Source: Clostridiales bacterium
Lineage (GTDB): Bacteria; Bacillota; Clostridia; Oscillospirales; Acutalibacteraceae
Assembly (NCBI GenBank): GCA_022791355.1
Contig: JAAVYX010000148.1
Coordinates: 1-11,134 of the forward strand
DNA length: 11,134 nucleotides
Direction of reading: 5' to 3'
A program made the translations under genes and the position numbers. The notes beneath the pieces are model-generated. The model saw nothing but the letters and a program-made list of their open reading frames with translations, had not been told where the DNA came from and did not search any database. Within the stretch, counting starts at the first letter, position 1. Every line of letters starts with the position of its first letter. Below are positions 1 to 5,940 of this stretch, one piece after another.

Positions 1-34
1 AATCAAACAATGATTTTCGTTCTTTCGTGTGCAT
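1..34 (-). CDS. 5' end of an unidentified leftward gene (partial)
   Basis: Only the first 11 codons are in the window; they read MHTKERKSLFD and then run off the left edge. The start is well supported: an AGGAGGT ribosome binding site (41-47, minus strand) sits 6 nt before the ATG at 34-32, and a near-consensus promoter lies about 120 bp further upstream. The peptide is charged and polar, with no signal peptide visible so far, and is too short to assign a family. The long leader before it folds into hairpins, so expression may be controlled at the RNA level. Function unknown. Confidence 0.72.
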   Translation of the reverse strand, partial: MHTKERKSLFD

Positions 35-47
35 ATAATTACCTCCT

Positions 48-147
48 AAAATACAATAAGCACCCGACTACACATCTTCAATGACCTAACGATGTGTAAC
101 GAATGCTTTCGCTTCTCTACCCGGTGGCAGACTATTATTTACTTGAC
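48..147 (-). promoter_or_regulatory. Structured 5' leader of the leftward gene
   Basis: The untranslated RNA between the promoter at 155-183 and the start codon at 34 would be about 113 nt, longer than needed for plain translation. Two hairpins are visible. One pairs TACACATC (69-76) with GATGTGTA (91-98), 8 bp around a 14-nt loop. The other (101-115) is a GAAGC/GCATTC stem with one bulged A and a GAAA tetraloop. A short CACC/GGTG pairing could close both. I do not recognise a known riboswitch family and see no terminator before the start codon, so control of ribosome access or a protein-binding leader are the more natural models. The function is inferred. Confidence 0.4.
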
Positions 148-154
148 ATCAGCA

Positions 155-183
155 AGTATAGCACAATAAAACAAAGAAGTCAA
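155..183 (-). promoter_or_regulatory. Sigma-A type promoter, leftward
   Basis: On the minus strand TTGACT (178-183) is followed by a 17-nt spacer and TATACT (155-160), close to the housekeeping consensus TTGACA-17-TATAAT. Transcription would begin near 148 and run into the leader of the gene starting at 34. Inferred from sequence only. Confidence 0.75.
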
Positions 184-202
184 TAATTTATCCAAAGTTC
201 TA

Positions 203-252
203 CAATCAGACTTTTAGATAGAGTTTTAGATAGTATACCAGAAGCCTGATTG
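203..252. repeat. Direct repeat inside an inverted repeat, upstream of the leftward promoter
   Basis: TTTTAGATAG occurs twice in tandem (212-221 and 224-233, 12-bp period). The pair is flanked by a 7-bp inverted repeat, CAATCAG (203-209) and CTGATTG (246-252). The segment begins about 20 bp upstream of the -35 box at 178-183, where activators and repressors often bind. An operator is plausible, but the arms are short and the DNA is AT-rich, so chance is not excluded. Confidence 0.35.
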
Positions 253-307
253 CAGATAAAGTTGTTTATACATTTTATTATTTCTGCCTATTCAAATCCG
301 GGCGTTG

Positions 308-340
308 TTTTTATAGATTAACTACGGCAATCTATAAAAA
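308..340. repeat. 12-bp perfect hairpin in the intergenic region
   Basis: TTTTTATAGATT (308-319) and AATCTATAAAAA (329-340) are perfect reverse complements around a 9-nt loop. The left arm begins with a T-run and the right arm ends in an A-run, so neither strand gives a classic terminator from this stem alone. The function is unknown. It abuts the GGCC-rich stem at 343-355. Confidence 0.5.
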
Positions 341-355
341 ACGGCCGTTCCGGCC
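336..355 (-). terminator. Terminator-like stem with T-run, leftward
   Basis: Read leftward, GGCCG-GAA-CGGCC (355-343) forms a short GC-rich 5-bp stem, followed by G and six T residues (341-336). This resembles a small intrinsic terminator. No leftward gene lies immediately upstream, so it may stop stray antisense transcription before the promoter at 155-183. The short stem limits confidence. Confidence 0.35.
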
Positions 356-376
356 TGAGGCCTTTTCGACTTAAAT

Positions 377-402
377 CGTCTGCCCGCAAGAGAGGGCAGA
401 CG
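377..402. repeat. 9-bp hairpin upstream of the cwlJ-like gene (element A)
   Basis: CGTCTGCCC (377-385) and GGGCAGACG (394-402) form a perfect 9-bp stem around an 8-nt loop, with no T-run on either side. A related stem occurs at 1005-1029 before the gerQ-like gene. The sequence after each stem is also similar, both ending in GCTATT (420-425 here). If the promoter guessed at 472-480 is correct, this copy lies outside the cwlJ transcript and acts, if at all, as DNA or as part of another RNA. Confidence 0.5.
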
Positions 403-471
403 CGCAAGAATAACGGCGGCTGCTATTTTTGATAGGCTGGCAAAGGACATGCGCAACTATTTGCTTTTTCG

Positions 472-480
472 CATATCTTA
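472..480 (+). promoter_or_regulatory. Possible mother-cell sigma factor -10 element
   Basis: CATATCTTA fits the SigK -10 pattern CATAnnnTA and partly the SigE pattern. It lies 31 bp before the cwlJ-like start, a sensible distance. The upstream half is weak: an AC dinucleotide at 456-457 is 14 bp away. In Bacillus subtilis cwlJ is transcribed in the mother cell during sporulation, so such a promoter is expected here. Tentative. Confidence 0.3.
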
Positions 481-510
481 ATAAAAACGCACGAATCGGG
501 AAGGGAGAGG

Positions 511-954
511 ATGCTTTTGGCCTTTTCAAATTTGGAAATTTTGGCGCGAACCATCCAGTGCGAGGCGGGCGGAGAAGGGGAAATCGGTATGAAGGCGGTG
601 GCCTGTGTGATTATGAACCGCGTGCAGGTCACTTATGGAGAATACGGGCGGCTGGAAAATACGATTCGTGCGGTGGTATATCAGGAAAGGCAGTTTACCT
701 GCGTGATGGAGAGCATCAACGGCGTATATAATATGCAGAATATATACAATATGCGTCCCACCCAGCTTCATTATGATATCGCCAACTGGGCCATCGCGGG
801 AAACCGCTTGACCAATCTGGGGTTTGCCCTGTGGTATTTTAATCCCTTTTCTCCCGAATGTCCGGAGTTTTTTCCTTCCAATGTGGGCCATTTTGTGATT
901 CGTATAGGCGACCATTGCTTTTATAACCCCACTGCGGCCTATGCCAATACATAA
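511..954 (+). CDS. cwlJ: CwlJ/SleB-type spore cortex-lytic hydrolase
   Basis: This 147-aa protein matches the cell wall hydrolase family of SleB and CwlJ (Hydrolase_2). CwlJ sits in the spore coat and degrades cortex peptidoglycan during germination, in Bacillus in response to calcium dipicolinate. Visible family motifs are CEAGGEGEIG (17-26) with the conserved glutamate, the VIMNR segment, YQERQF, and near the C-terminus ALWYFNP followed by HCFYNPT. The length is close to Bacillus CwlJ (about 142 aa). There is no signal peptide, as in CwlJ and unlike SleB. The start is uncertain: ATG 511 has its AGGGAG only about 3 nt upstream, while the in-frame TTG at 517 has better spacing. Both keep the whole domain. 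The gerQ-like gene follows 140 bp downstream, a pairing known from Bacillus that supports CwlJ over other family members. Confidence 0.88.
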   Translation: MLLAFSNLEILARTIQCEAGGEGEIGMKAVACVIMNRVQVTYGEYGRLENTIRAVVYQERQFTCVMESINGVYNMQNIYNMRPTQLHYDIANWAIAGNRLTNLGFALWYFNPFSPECPEFFPSNVGHFVIRIGDHCFYNPTAAYANT

Positions 955-1004
955 TATCGGCAGTCTGAGCCGTCTTCCTCTGTCCGGGACCATTCGACTG
1001 CAAG

Positions 1005-1047
1005 CGTCTGTCCGCATGGGCGGCGGATGCGCCAAAAAGCGCCGCCG
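1005..1047. repeat. Hairpin upstream of the gerQ-like gene (element B)
   Basis: CGTCTGTC (1005-1012) pairs with GGCGGATG (1022-1029) over 8 bp, using G-T wobbles where the related stem at 377-402 has Watson-Crick pairs. A competing 7-bp stem joins GGCGGCG (1019-1025) to CGCCGCC (1040-1046). GCTATT follows (1047-1052), as after element A. No T-run follows, so it is not an ordinary terminator between the two genes. It may be a duplicated palindromic unit or an mRNA structure in the cwlJ-gerQ transcript. Confidence 0.4.
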
Positions 1048-1094
1048 CTATTGAGTAATCAGCTTATTATTACGGGAAAGGTAAGGTATGCGCA

Positions 1095-1502
1095 ATGGAT
1101 CAGAATTGTCAGAACTGTCAGTCAGGACGAATGACGCCCAACCGTTCCGCCGGCCGTCAAGGAATGGGAAACGCAAACCCGCCGGATTTTGTCACGCCGC
1201 CGCCCATTGATTTTGATACGGTGGAAATGCGCGGGTCTATGCAGAAAATCCTTTCGGACAATGTGGGCGAATTTGTTGTCATCGAGTTTTTAATCGGCAC
1301 CGAACAGATCATGCGTAAGCAGGGAATCCTCTATTTTGTAGGCACAAGTTACGTTACCCTGTACGATGAGGAAGCCAACAACTTTATTGTATGCGATATT
1401 TTTTCCATTAAGTTTGTACATTTCTATTTCCCGGGCCAGCGTCCCAACCGGAACTACAATACCTTGCCCAGCGGTACCAACGTCAACGGCCGGCAGCGTT
1501 AA
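1095..1502 (+). CDS. gerQ: GerQ-like spore coat protein
   Basis: This 135-aa protein resembles the spore coat protein GerQ (YwdL). In Bacillus GerQ is needed for CwlJ to be present in the coat and is cross-linked there by transglutaminase. Residues 1-40 are rich in Asn, Gln, Pro and Gly, with two close cysteines (NCQNC). Residues 44-120 form the conserved part, from a SMQKIL segment to VTLYDEE and a KFVHFYFPG end, patterned like GerQ's ILxLNxGK...DHIILSDPKTGK...LDYVTF. The ATG at 1095 has TAAGG (1082-1086) 8 nt upstream. It is shorter than Bacillus GerQ (about 180 aa). The first lysine is at residue 51, so the N-terminal lysines cross-linked in Bacillus are absent. Position after cwlJ strengthens the call. 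A strong terminator follows. Confidence 0.8.
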   Translation: MDQNCQNCQSGRMTPNRSAGRQGMGNANPPDFVTPPPIDFDTVEMRGSMQKILSDNVGEFVVIEFLIGTEQIMRKQGILYFVGTSYVTLYDEEANNFIVCDIFSIKFVHFYFPGQRPNRNYNTLPSGTNVNGRQR

Positions 1503-1548
1503 AACGGGAAGTCAACCTGTCTGCCGGCCCGGCGGCGAAAAAGCAGAG

Positions 1549-1582
1549 GCCGATTGCTTTGCAGCAATCGGCTTTTCTTTTT
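1549..1582 (+). terminator. Intrinsic terminator after gerQ
   Basis: GCCGATTGCT (1549-1558) and AGCAATCGGC (1563-1572) form a perfect 10-bp stem with loop TTGC, followed by TTTTCTTTTT (1573-1582). It ends the rightward cwlJ-gerQ unit. It lies just outside the stop codon of the convergent mscS-type gene, whose transcript would also read the stem but then meets only a displaced T5 tract. Confidence 0.92.
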
Positions 1583-1585
1583 GGC

Positions 1586-2473
1586 TCAGACATCGCCTAT
1601 ATCTGCTTTTACCGGAGGCTGCGGCTCCTTCAGACCTGTCAAGAGAACCTGCATACATGGGTAGGGAATTTGTATGCCGGCCTGATCGAAGGCCTCCTTG
1701 ACCTGCTGGCGCAGCTGGGAACAGCATAAAAAGCTGTCGTCCATGCAGTTGGTCCAAACGGTGGTCCGCAGATGGACGCCGCTGTCTCCCAGCTCCCGCA
1801 CCAGCACCTGGGCCCGCCGGCCCGGGTAGCGGCTTTGGTCCACCAACGGATGGGACAGTACGGCTTGCTCTATAATGGCTTTGGCCCGCTCTATATTCGA
1901 GTCGTAGCTGATGGATAGATCCAAAAAGGACGCCACGTCGCTGCCGCCCATGTTGCTGTTTTCGATGACCGACGCGTTCATGACGCTGTTGGGCACCACG
2001 GCGATGGCGTTGTTGATCTTGCGCACCACTGTATGACGCAGGGTGATATCCTCCACCGTTCCGGTGATGCCCTGATCGGCCAATATAATGCGCTGGCCTA
2101 CCTCAAAGGGCTTGAAGGCCGATATCATAATGCCGCAGATCACATTGTTGAGGGACTGTTGGGCCGCAAATCCCAATACGGTGAGCAGCAGGGAGGAGCT
2201 GGTGATGACGGTGGTGGCTAGGGCGTGGGTGGTGCTGAACTGGAGCAGCAACGCCACAAAGACGGCGATGGTCGCCATGACTTGACAGGCGCTTTTGAGG
2301 AATTTAATATGAATGTAATTTTTGCGCCGCAGGATGGCGCCGAAGACCGATTTGATGACCCGCATACCGAATATGTAGGCCGTTACAAGCACGGCCACGC
2401 CCAACAGCTGCGCCAGAAAGCTGTTGGCGGCAAAAAAGTCCCGCAGGTCGGTCAAAACCGATAGGCTGTGCAT
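1586..2473 (-). CDS. MscS-family small-conductance mechanosensitive channel
   Basis: Membrane channel family that opens under turgor to release solutes during hypo-osmotic shock. With the start at 2473 the protein is 295 aa, near E. coli MscS (286 aa). Hydrophobic helices lie near residues 18-38 and 60-80. The pore helix TM3 (about 85-125) contains GFAAQQSLNNVICGIM followed by FKPFEVGQRI, the classic MscS signature. The beta domain follows with GTVEDITLRHT and VVPNSVM, then the alpha/beta C-terminal cage. The frame stays open upstream to 2662, but those 63 residues read through the structured-RNA candidate and look non-coding. ATG 2473 has AAAGGG about 9 nt upstream, while the alternatives at 2509 and 2491 have no ribosome binding site. 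Convergent with gerQ. No clear promoter was found; transcription may come through the RNA element at 2521-2642. Confidence 0.88.
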   Translation of the reverse strand: MHSLSVLTDLRDFFAANSFLAQLLGVAVLVTAYIFGMRVIKSVFGAILRRKNYIHIKFLKSACQVMATIAVFVALLLQFSTTHALATTVITSSSLLLTVLGFAAQQSLNNVICGIMISAFKPFEVGQRIILADQGITGTVEDITLRHTVVRKINNAIAVVPNSVMNASVIENSNMGGSDVASFLDLSISYDSNIERAKAIIEQAVLSHPLVDQSRYPGRRAQVLVRELGDSGVHLRTTVWTNCMDDSFLCCSQLRQQVKEAFDQAGIQIPYPCMQVLLTGLKEPQPPVKADIGDV

Positions 2474-2520
2474 ATCCGTCCGCCCTTTCATACGCGATTT
2501 GTTTACCATTAATCGACAAA

Positions 2521-2642
2521 GGGCAAATACGGGTTTGCGAGGGAGAACCCTGTTAGCGGCGTTGTCTTCGTTGCCGTCCTTAAGGACGGCTTTATCCGCC
2601 TTGCCTGCGATGGCTTGCCACCCGTAAAACGCAGTAGGACCC
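2521..2642 (-). ncRNA. Candidate structured RNA upstream of mscS (family unresolved, raiA to be tested)
   Basis: Read leftward, this non-coding stretch has several mutually compatible pairings. A 7-bp stem TACGGGT/ACCCGTA (2626-2620 with 2534-2528) encloses about 85 nt. Inside are a perfect palindromic hairpin GCCGTCC-TTAA-GGACGGC (2573-2590), a GCGG/CCGC helix around it (2599-2596 with 2559-2556) and a small AGGG-TTCT-CCCT hairpin (2551-2540). CTGCG (2634-2630) can pair with CGCAG (2609-2605) across the closing stem, making a pseudoknot. Unpaired GCAA and GGCAAGG segments look like conserved RNA motifs. Its general look recalls the raiA RNA motif of Firmicutes, but that is from memory and unverified. 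It ends about 50 nt before the mscS start, so it could be a stand-alone RNA or a leader. TTGACA at 2662-2657 has no convincing -10 partner. Confidence 0.5.
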
Positions 2643-2704
2643 AGCGTATGATCCCTTGTCAATCAATGGTATGTATATGCCGGAAAAGGGAGGATTAGCC
2701 CTGC

Positions 2705-2729
2705 AAAAACGGATGGGCCGGACCATCCG
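2705..2729 (-). terminator. Intrinsic terminator after the AraC-family gene
   Basis: Read leftward, CGGATGG (2729-2723) and CCATCCG (2716-2710) form a perfect 7-bp stem with loop TCCGGC, followed by TTTTT (2709-2705). It lies about 86 bp past the stop of the AraC-family gene and separates it from the RNA candidate and mscS downstream. Confidence 0.75.
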
Positions 2730-2815
2730 GCAGCCCGCGTCCGCTTGCATAAACACGCCGTGTATTTTAAGCCGGCGGAGCGGATTCCTCGTGCGTATGG
2801 CCGCGTATCCCACTT

Positions 2816-3667
2816 CTATCGATACGATTTACGAAAGGCGGTAGGGGTGACGCCCCAGTGCTTTTTGAAAACGGCGTTGAAAAATTTCAGGTCGGCGTAT
2901 CCCGCCAGCCCGGCTATCTCGCTGATTTTCTTATCCGTGTTGGCGATGAGCCGTCCGCTGTGCTCCATACGCTTTTGCTGCAAATAATTCACAAAGGTAT
3001 ATCCGGTCTCCTGCTTGAATTTCTGGGAAAGATAGGGAAGACTGAAATTCAATTCCTTGCAGATATCAGACAGGGTAATGGGATTCATATAATTTTTATC
3101 GACATAATCCTTTATGTAGCGCACACAGTCATAGTTTGTGACAGAAACGGTGTTTTTGCAGATTCTGCGCAGAGTGCGGATGATCATTTCGATGATATAA
3201 CAGCGAATCAGCGCGACATAGCCGTTGTCCTGCTTCTCATATTCCTCTTGAATACGCCGGATGATCTTATAAATCGAACCGTCCGTATCAAAGAATAGCA
3301 TATTTGTCGGCTTCTGATGCAAAAGGTTTGTATTGATTTGGATAAGATAATGGTTGATCAGCTGCTGAAAATCCTTGCAGTTTTTAAAGGACTGATCCAG
3401 CAGCTCGGCTTTAAAGAGTATATTGATCAACTGGAACGGCTGCTGATGGATTAGGTTATAACAATGCTCTTCATCGTAGTTTATAATAAAATAGTTTCCC
3501 TTTTTCACATGCATGCTTTTCCCGCCCAGAACATGAACGGCCTGCCCGTCCATAATGTAGGCCAATTCGAAAAAAGCATGCTGGTGCGGCGGAATATTAC
3601 CCTGCATCAGAGAGACGACTTCTATAGCGTCCGCCTGCAAAAAACGTCGTTCTGGTTCAAAATACAT
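2816..3667 (-). CDS. AraC/XylS-family transcriptional regulator
   Basis: A 283-aa sugar-type regulator. The N-terminal half has a cupin-like ligand-binding pattern at about residues 13-75 (PPHQHAFFELAYIMDG, then KKGNYFIINYDEEHCY). The C-terminal 100 residues hold two helix-turn-helix units: the first near 197-220 (ITLSDICKELNFSLPYLSQKF), the second near 246-275 (ISEIAGLAGYADLKFFNAVFKK) with the usual GVTPTAFRK end. The frame extends to an ATG at 3697, but that start has no ribosome binding site and lies almost at the predicted transcript start. ATG 3667 has AGGGGTG 8 nt upstream and is preferred. The gene is divergent from two rhamnosidase genes and shares their promoter region, so it probably controls them, perhaps with rhamnose or a rhamnoside as ligand. 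It is more AT-rich than the enzymes it faces. Confidence 0.92.
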   Translation of the reverse strand: MYFEPERRFLQADAIEVVSLMQGNIPPHQHAFFELAYIMDGQAVHVLGGKSMHVKKGNYFIINYDEEHCYNLIHQQPFQLINILFKAELLDQSFKNCKDFQQLINHYLIQINTNLLHQKPTNMLFFDTDGSIYKIIRRIQEEYEKQDNGYVALIRCYIIEMIIRTLRRICKNTVSVTNYDCVRYIKDYVDKNYMNPITLSDICKELNFSLPYLSQKFKQETGYTFVNYLQQKRMEHSGRLIANTDKKISEIAGLAGYADLKFFNAVFKKHWGVTPTAFRKSYR

Positions 3668-3702
3668 ATAAAAAACACCCCTATAATACGAAAACATACC
3701 AG

Positions 3703-3731
3703 TTGTTTTATTATATCATGCCGAATATAAT
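3703..3731 (+). promoter_or_regulatory. Predicted promoter for the rhamnosidase genes
   Basis: TTGTTT (3703-3708), a 17-nt spacer and TATAAT (3726-3731) predict a start near 3738 and a leader of about 46 nt before ATG 3784. The -10 is perfect and the -35 has the TTG core. It overlaps the leftward promoter completely. Confidence 0.6.
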
Positions 3732-3739
3732 AAAATCAA
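3710..3739 (-). promoter_or_regulatory. Predicted promoter for the AraC-family gene
   Basis: On the minus strand TTGATT (3739-3734), an 18-nt spacer and TATAAT (3715-3710) predict a start near 3703. This leaves a 36-nt leader with AGGGGTG before ATG 3667 and argues against the longer frame starting at 3697. Confidence 0.65.
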
Positions 3740-3783
3740 CTGATAAAGAAATGTAAAAATAGATGGGGTTGGGAAGGGATACT

Positions 3784-5850
3784 ATGTTTCAAAAGGCCAA
3801 ATGGATTGCATGTGAAAAATATGAAACGCCGATTATCCAGCGTTGCTTTACGCTGCCGGATTTTACCGAGGCTGATCTGGATATCACCGGGCTTGGCTAC
3901 TTTGAGGCCTATCTCAACGGCCGCAGGCTGACCGAGGATCTGTTTCTCCCGGCGCAAACCGACTATCACCGGCGGGACACCAGCCGGCTTAACTATCCGA
4001 TTCTGGACAGGACCCATTACCGGATTCACTATCTGACCTTTCCCGTTACCCGCCTGCTGCACCCCGGCGAAAACACCCTGGAAATCATACTGGGCAACGG
4101 CTGGTACCGGCAAACCCGGCGCACCTGCGAGGGCGAGGCCAGCTATGGGGACAGTCTCAAGGCCCTGTATGAATTTCACGTGCAAACGCCGGCCGGCGAC
4201 GTCTGTATTGGCTCCGACGGATCGGAGCTGTACGGCGAAACCGGCATTTTGGAGAGCAATCTGTATTACGGTGAAAAAATAGACGCCGGACATTTGGTCC
4301 GGTATAATCAAAGGGTTAAGGTAACGGATATACCGAATACCGTCCTGATTCCCCAGACCTGTCCGGGCGACCGGATCGTTTCGACCCTCCGGCCCAAGCT
4401 GGTCCGGCGGGAAGGGGATACCTGTATTTATGACAACGGGGTCAACGTCGCCGGTTTTGTGGAGGTGACCGCTCACTGTCCCGCCGGCGGGACGGTTACG
4501 GTTACATACAGCGAAAATCTAAACGACGACCGCTGCGACCTGGATTACCGCTCCACCGGCTGCGGCGGCCCCGACGGTCAGATGCAGCGGGACGTGTTTA
4601 TAGGCGACGGCCGGGAGAATACCTTCTCGCCCAAGTTTGTATACCATTGCTTCCGGTATTTCAAAATTACAGGGGACTTTCAGTCGGCGGTCACCCGGGT
4701 GGTACATACCGACGTACCGGTTCTATCCTCCTTTACCTGCGACAATCCTACCCTGAACTGGCTGCATAAGGCCTTTCAGCGCACCCTGCTCAACAATCTC
4801 CACGGCTGCATCCCCTCCGACTGTCCCCACCGCGAGCGGCTGGGCTATACCGGGGACGGACAGCTGACGGCCGAGGCGGCCATGTACTGCTTTGACCTGT
4901 CCGGCGCATACCGCAAGTGGATATTGGATATTTTCGACGGGCAGGGAGAAAACGGGCATATTCAGCATACGGCTCCGCTGCAAGGAGGAGGCGGCGGCCC
5001 GGCCGGCTGGGGCGGCGCGGCGATTACGCTGCCCTTCGAATATTACAGATTTTATGGAGACAAGGCCTTCCTCCAGGCCCATTACCCCCATATGCTGCGA
5101 TGGATTTCCTATATGCGTTCAAGAACCGAACAGGGCCTGATCGTACGGGAGGAGGAGGGCGGCTGGTGCCTAGGCGACTGGGGGACCCCTTCTTCTATCG
5201 AGATTCCGCCCGCCTATGTTAACACTCTGTATTTCGTTTATCTGCTGGAAAAAATGCGCCAAATCGCCGTCCTGTTAGGGCATACCGAGGATGCGGAGGC
5301 CCTGGAGCGGGACATGGCGGCCTATAAACAGGCCGCCCTCGACCGTTACCACGACCCCGCGTCGGGCGATTTCTGCGGCAACGTCCAGTTTGCCAATGTG
5401 TTCGCCCTGGCCGTCGGCCTTGGAGACGAGCGGACCTTTGCCCATGTCTGTCAGGCGATAGACGTGTGCGAAGACGTTTTGGATATCGGCATGATCGCCA
5501 TGGACCTTCTGATTGCCCTGCTCTTCCAAAGCGACGAGCCGGACCGGGCCCTGCGCGCCATAGAGCTCCTGCTGGGGCCCATGATTGCCAACGATTCCAC
5601 CACCGTTTGGGAATATCCCTACAGGGTGGATCGTTCCAACTGTCACCACATGTTCTGCGGTATGATCCGTTCGCTTTTCTCCGAGATGCTTGGCGTCCGG
5701 TTGCATTTGGACGGAAGGGTGGAGCGCCGTTCTCCAAAGCTTCCTGCCGCCGTACGCATGGTGCGGGCCAAAACTGTCCTGCGCGGTGAGGAAATCCGCG
5801 TAGATTATGAGAAAGACAGCCCCTGTTATTCTGACATGACGGCTGTGTAA
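3784..5850 (+). CDS. GH78-family alpha-L-rhamnosidase, predicted cytoplasmic
   Basis: A 688-aa glycoside hydrolase that should release terminal alpha-L-rhamnose from oligosaccharides or glycosides. It opens with KWIACEKYETPIIQRCF and GLGYFEAYLNG, typical of the rhamnosidase N-terminal beta-sandwich. A second beta domain follows, then an (alpha/alpha)6 catalytic domain from about residue 315. The GH78 acidic motif is DCPHRERLGYTGD: D346, E351 (expected general acid) and D358 are kept, with Tyr355 where well-studied enzymes have Trp. VWEYPYR supplies the expected base E610. No signal peptide or C-terminal modules, so it probably acts inside the cell on imported sugars. ATG 3784 follows GGGAAGGGA; the in-frame ATG at 3763 has no ribosome binding site. 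First gene after the divergent promoter, 90 bp before the secreted GH78 gene with no terminator between, so probably co-transcribed. Exact substrate unknown. Confidence 0.9.
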   Translation: MFQKAKWIACEKYETPIIQRCFTLPDFTEADLDITGLGYFEAYLNGRRLTEDLFLPAQTDYHRRDTSRLNYPILDRTHYRIHYLTFPVTRLLHPGENTLEIILGNGWYRQTRRTCEGEASYGDSLKALYEFHVQTPAGDVCIGSDGSELYGETGILESNLYYGEKIDAGHLVRYNQRVKVTDIPNTVLIPQTCPGDRIVSTLRPKLVRREGDTCIYDNGVNVAGFVEVTAHCPAGGTVTVTYSENLNDDRCDLDYRSTGCGGPDGQMQRDVFIGDGRENTFSPKFVYHCFRYFKITGDFQSAVTRVVHTDVPVLSSFTCDNPTLNWLHKAFQRTLLNNLHGCIPSDCPHRERLGYTGDGQLTAEAAMYCFDLSGAYRKWILDIFDGQGENGHIQHTAPLQGGGGGPAGWGGAAITLPFEYYRFYGDKAFLQAHYPHMLRWISYMRSRTEQGLIVREEEGGWCLGDWGTPSSIEIPPAYVNTLYFVYLLEKMRQIAVLLGHTEDAEALERDMAAYKQAALDRYHDPASGDFCGNVQFANVFALAVGLGDERTFAHVCQAIDVCEDVLDIGMIAMDLLIALLFQSDEPDRALRAIELLLGPMIANDSTTVWEYPYRVDRSNCHHMFCGMIRSLFSEMLGVRLHLDGRVERRSPKLPAAVRMVRAKTVLRGEEIRVDYEKDSPCYSDMTAV

Positions 5851-5940
5851 AATATTTTGTTGACCTTCGGAGGGCCGGGTGGCGCCGCCAGGCAGCTCCG
5901 TGCAGAATAAGGATCTATACATGATGGAGGTCTAAAGACA

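Larger units (their letters stand above)
3701..3741. promoter_or_regulatory. 41-bp inverted repeat in the araC-rhamnosidase intergenic region (candidate operator)
   Basis: The arms AGTTGTTTTATTATAT (3701-3716) and ATATAATAAAATCAACT (3725-3741) are reverse complements apart from one extra base in the right arm, around an 8-bp spacer. Both divergent promoters lie wholly inside it. A dimeric regulator bound here would block or arrange both at once. AraC proteins usually bind direct repeats, so a different repressor is possible. The symmetry may partly reflect the two promoters mirroring each other. Confidence 0.7.

Noticed and set aside
377..402. The 9-bp hairpin as an intrinsic terminator
   Set aside because: No run of T follows on either strand, and no gene ends just before it in either direction.
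2474..2662. N-terminal extension of the MscS frame by 63 residues
   Set aside because: The extension reads through the palindromic RNA candidate, lacks a ribosome binding site at its ATGs, and has no similarity to MscS N-termini. The start at 2473 gives the usual family length.
3736..4476. A 246-aa minus-strand frame opposite the first GH78 gene
   Set aside because: It overlaps the N-terminal coding region of a well-supported enzyme and runs into the divergent promoter region; its composition is that of an antisense shadow.
5851..5940. Promoter or terminator between the two GH78 genes
   Set aside because: TTGACC at 5861-5866 has no -10 partner at proper spacing, and the GGCGCC-type symmetry nearby has no T-run. 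Co-transcription is the simpler reading.
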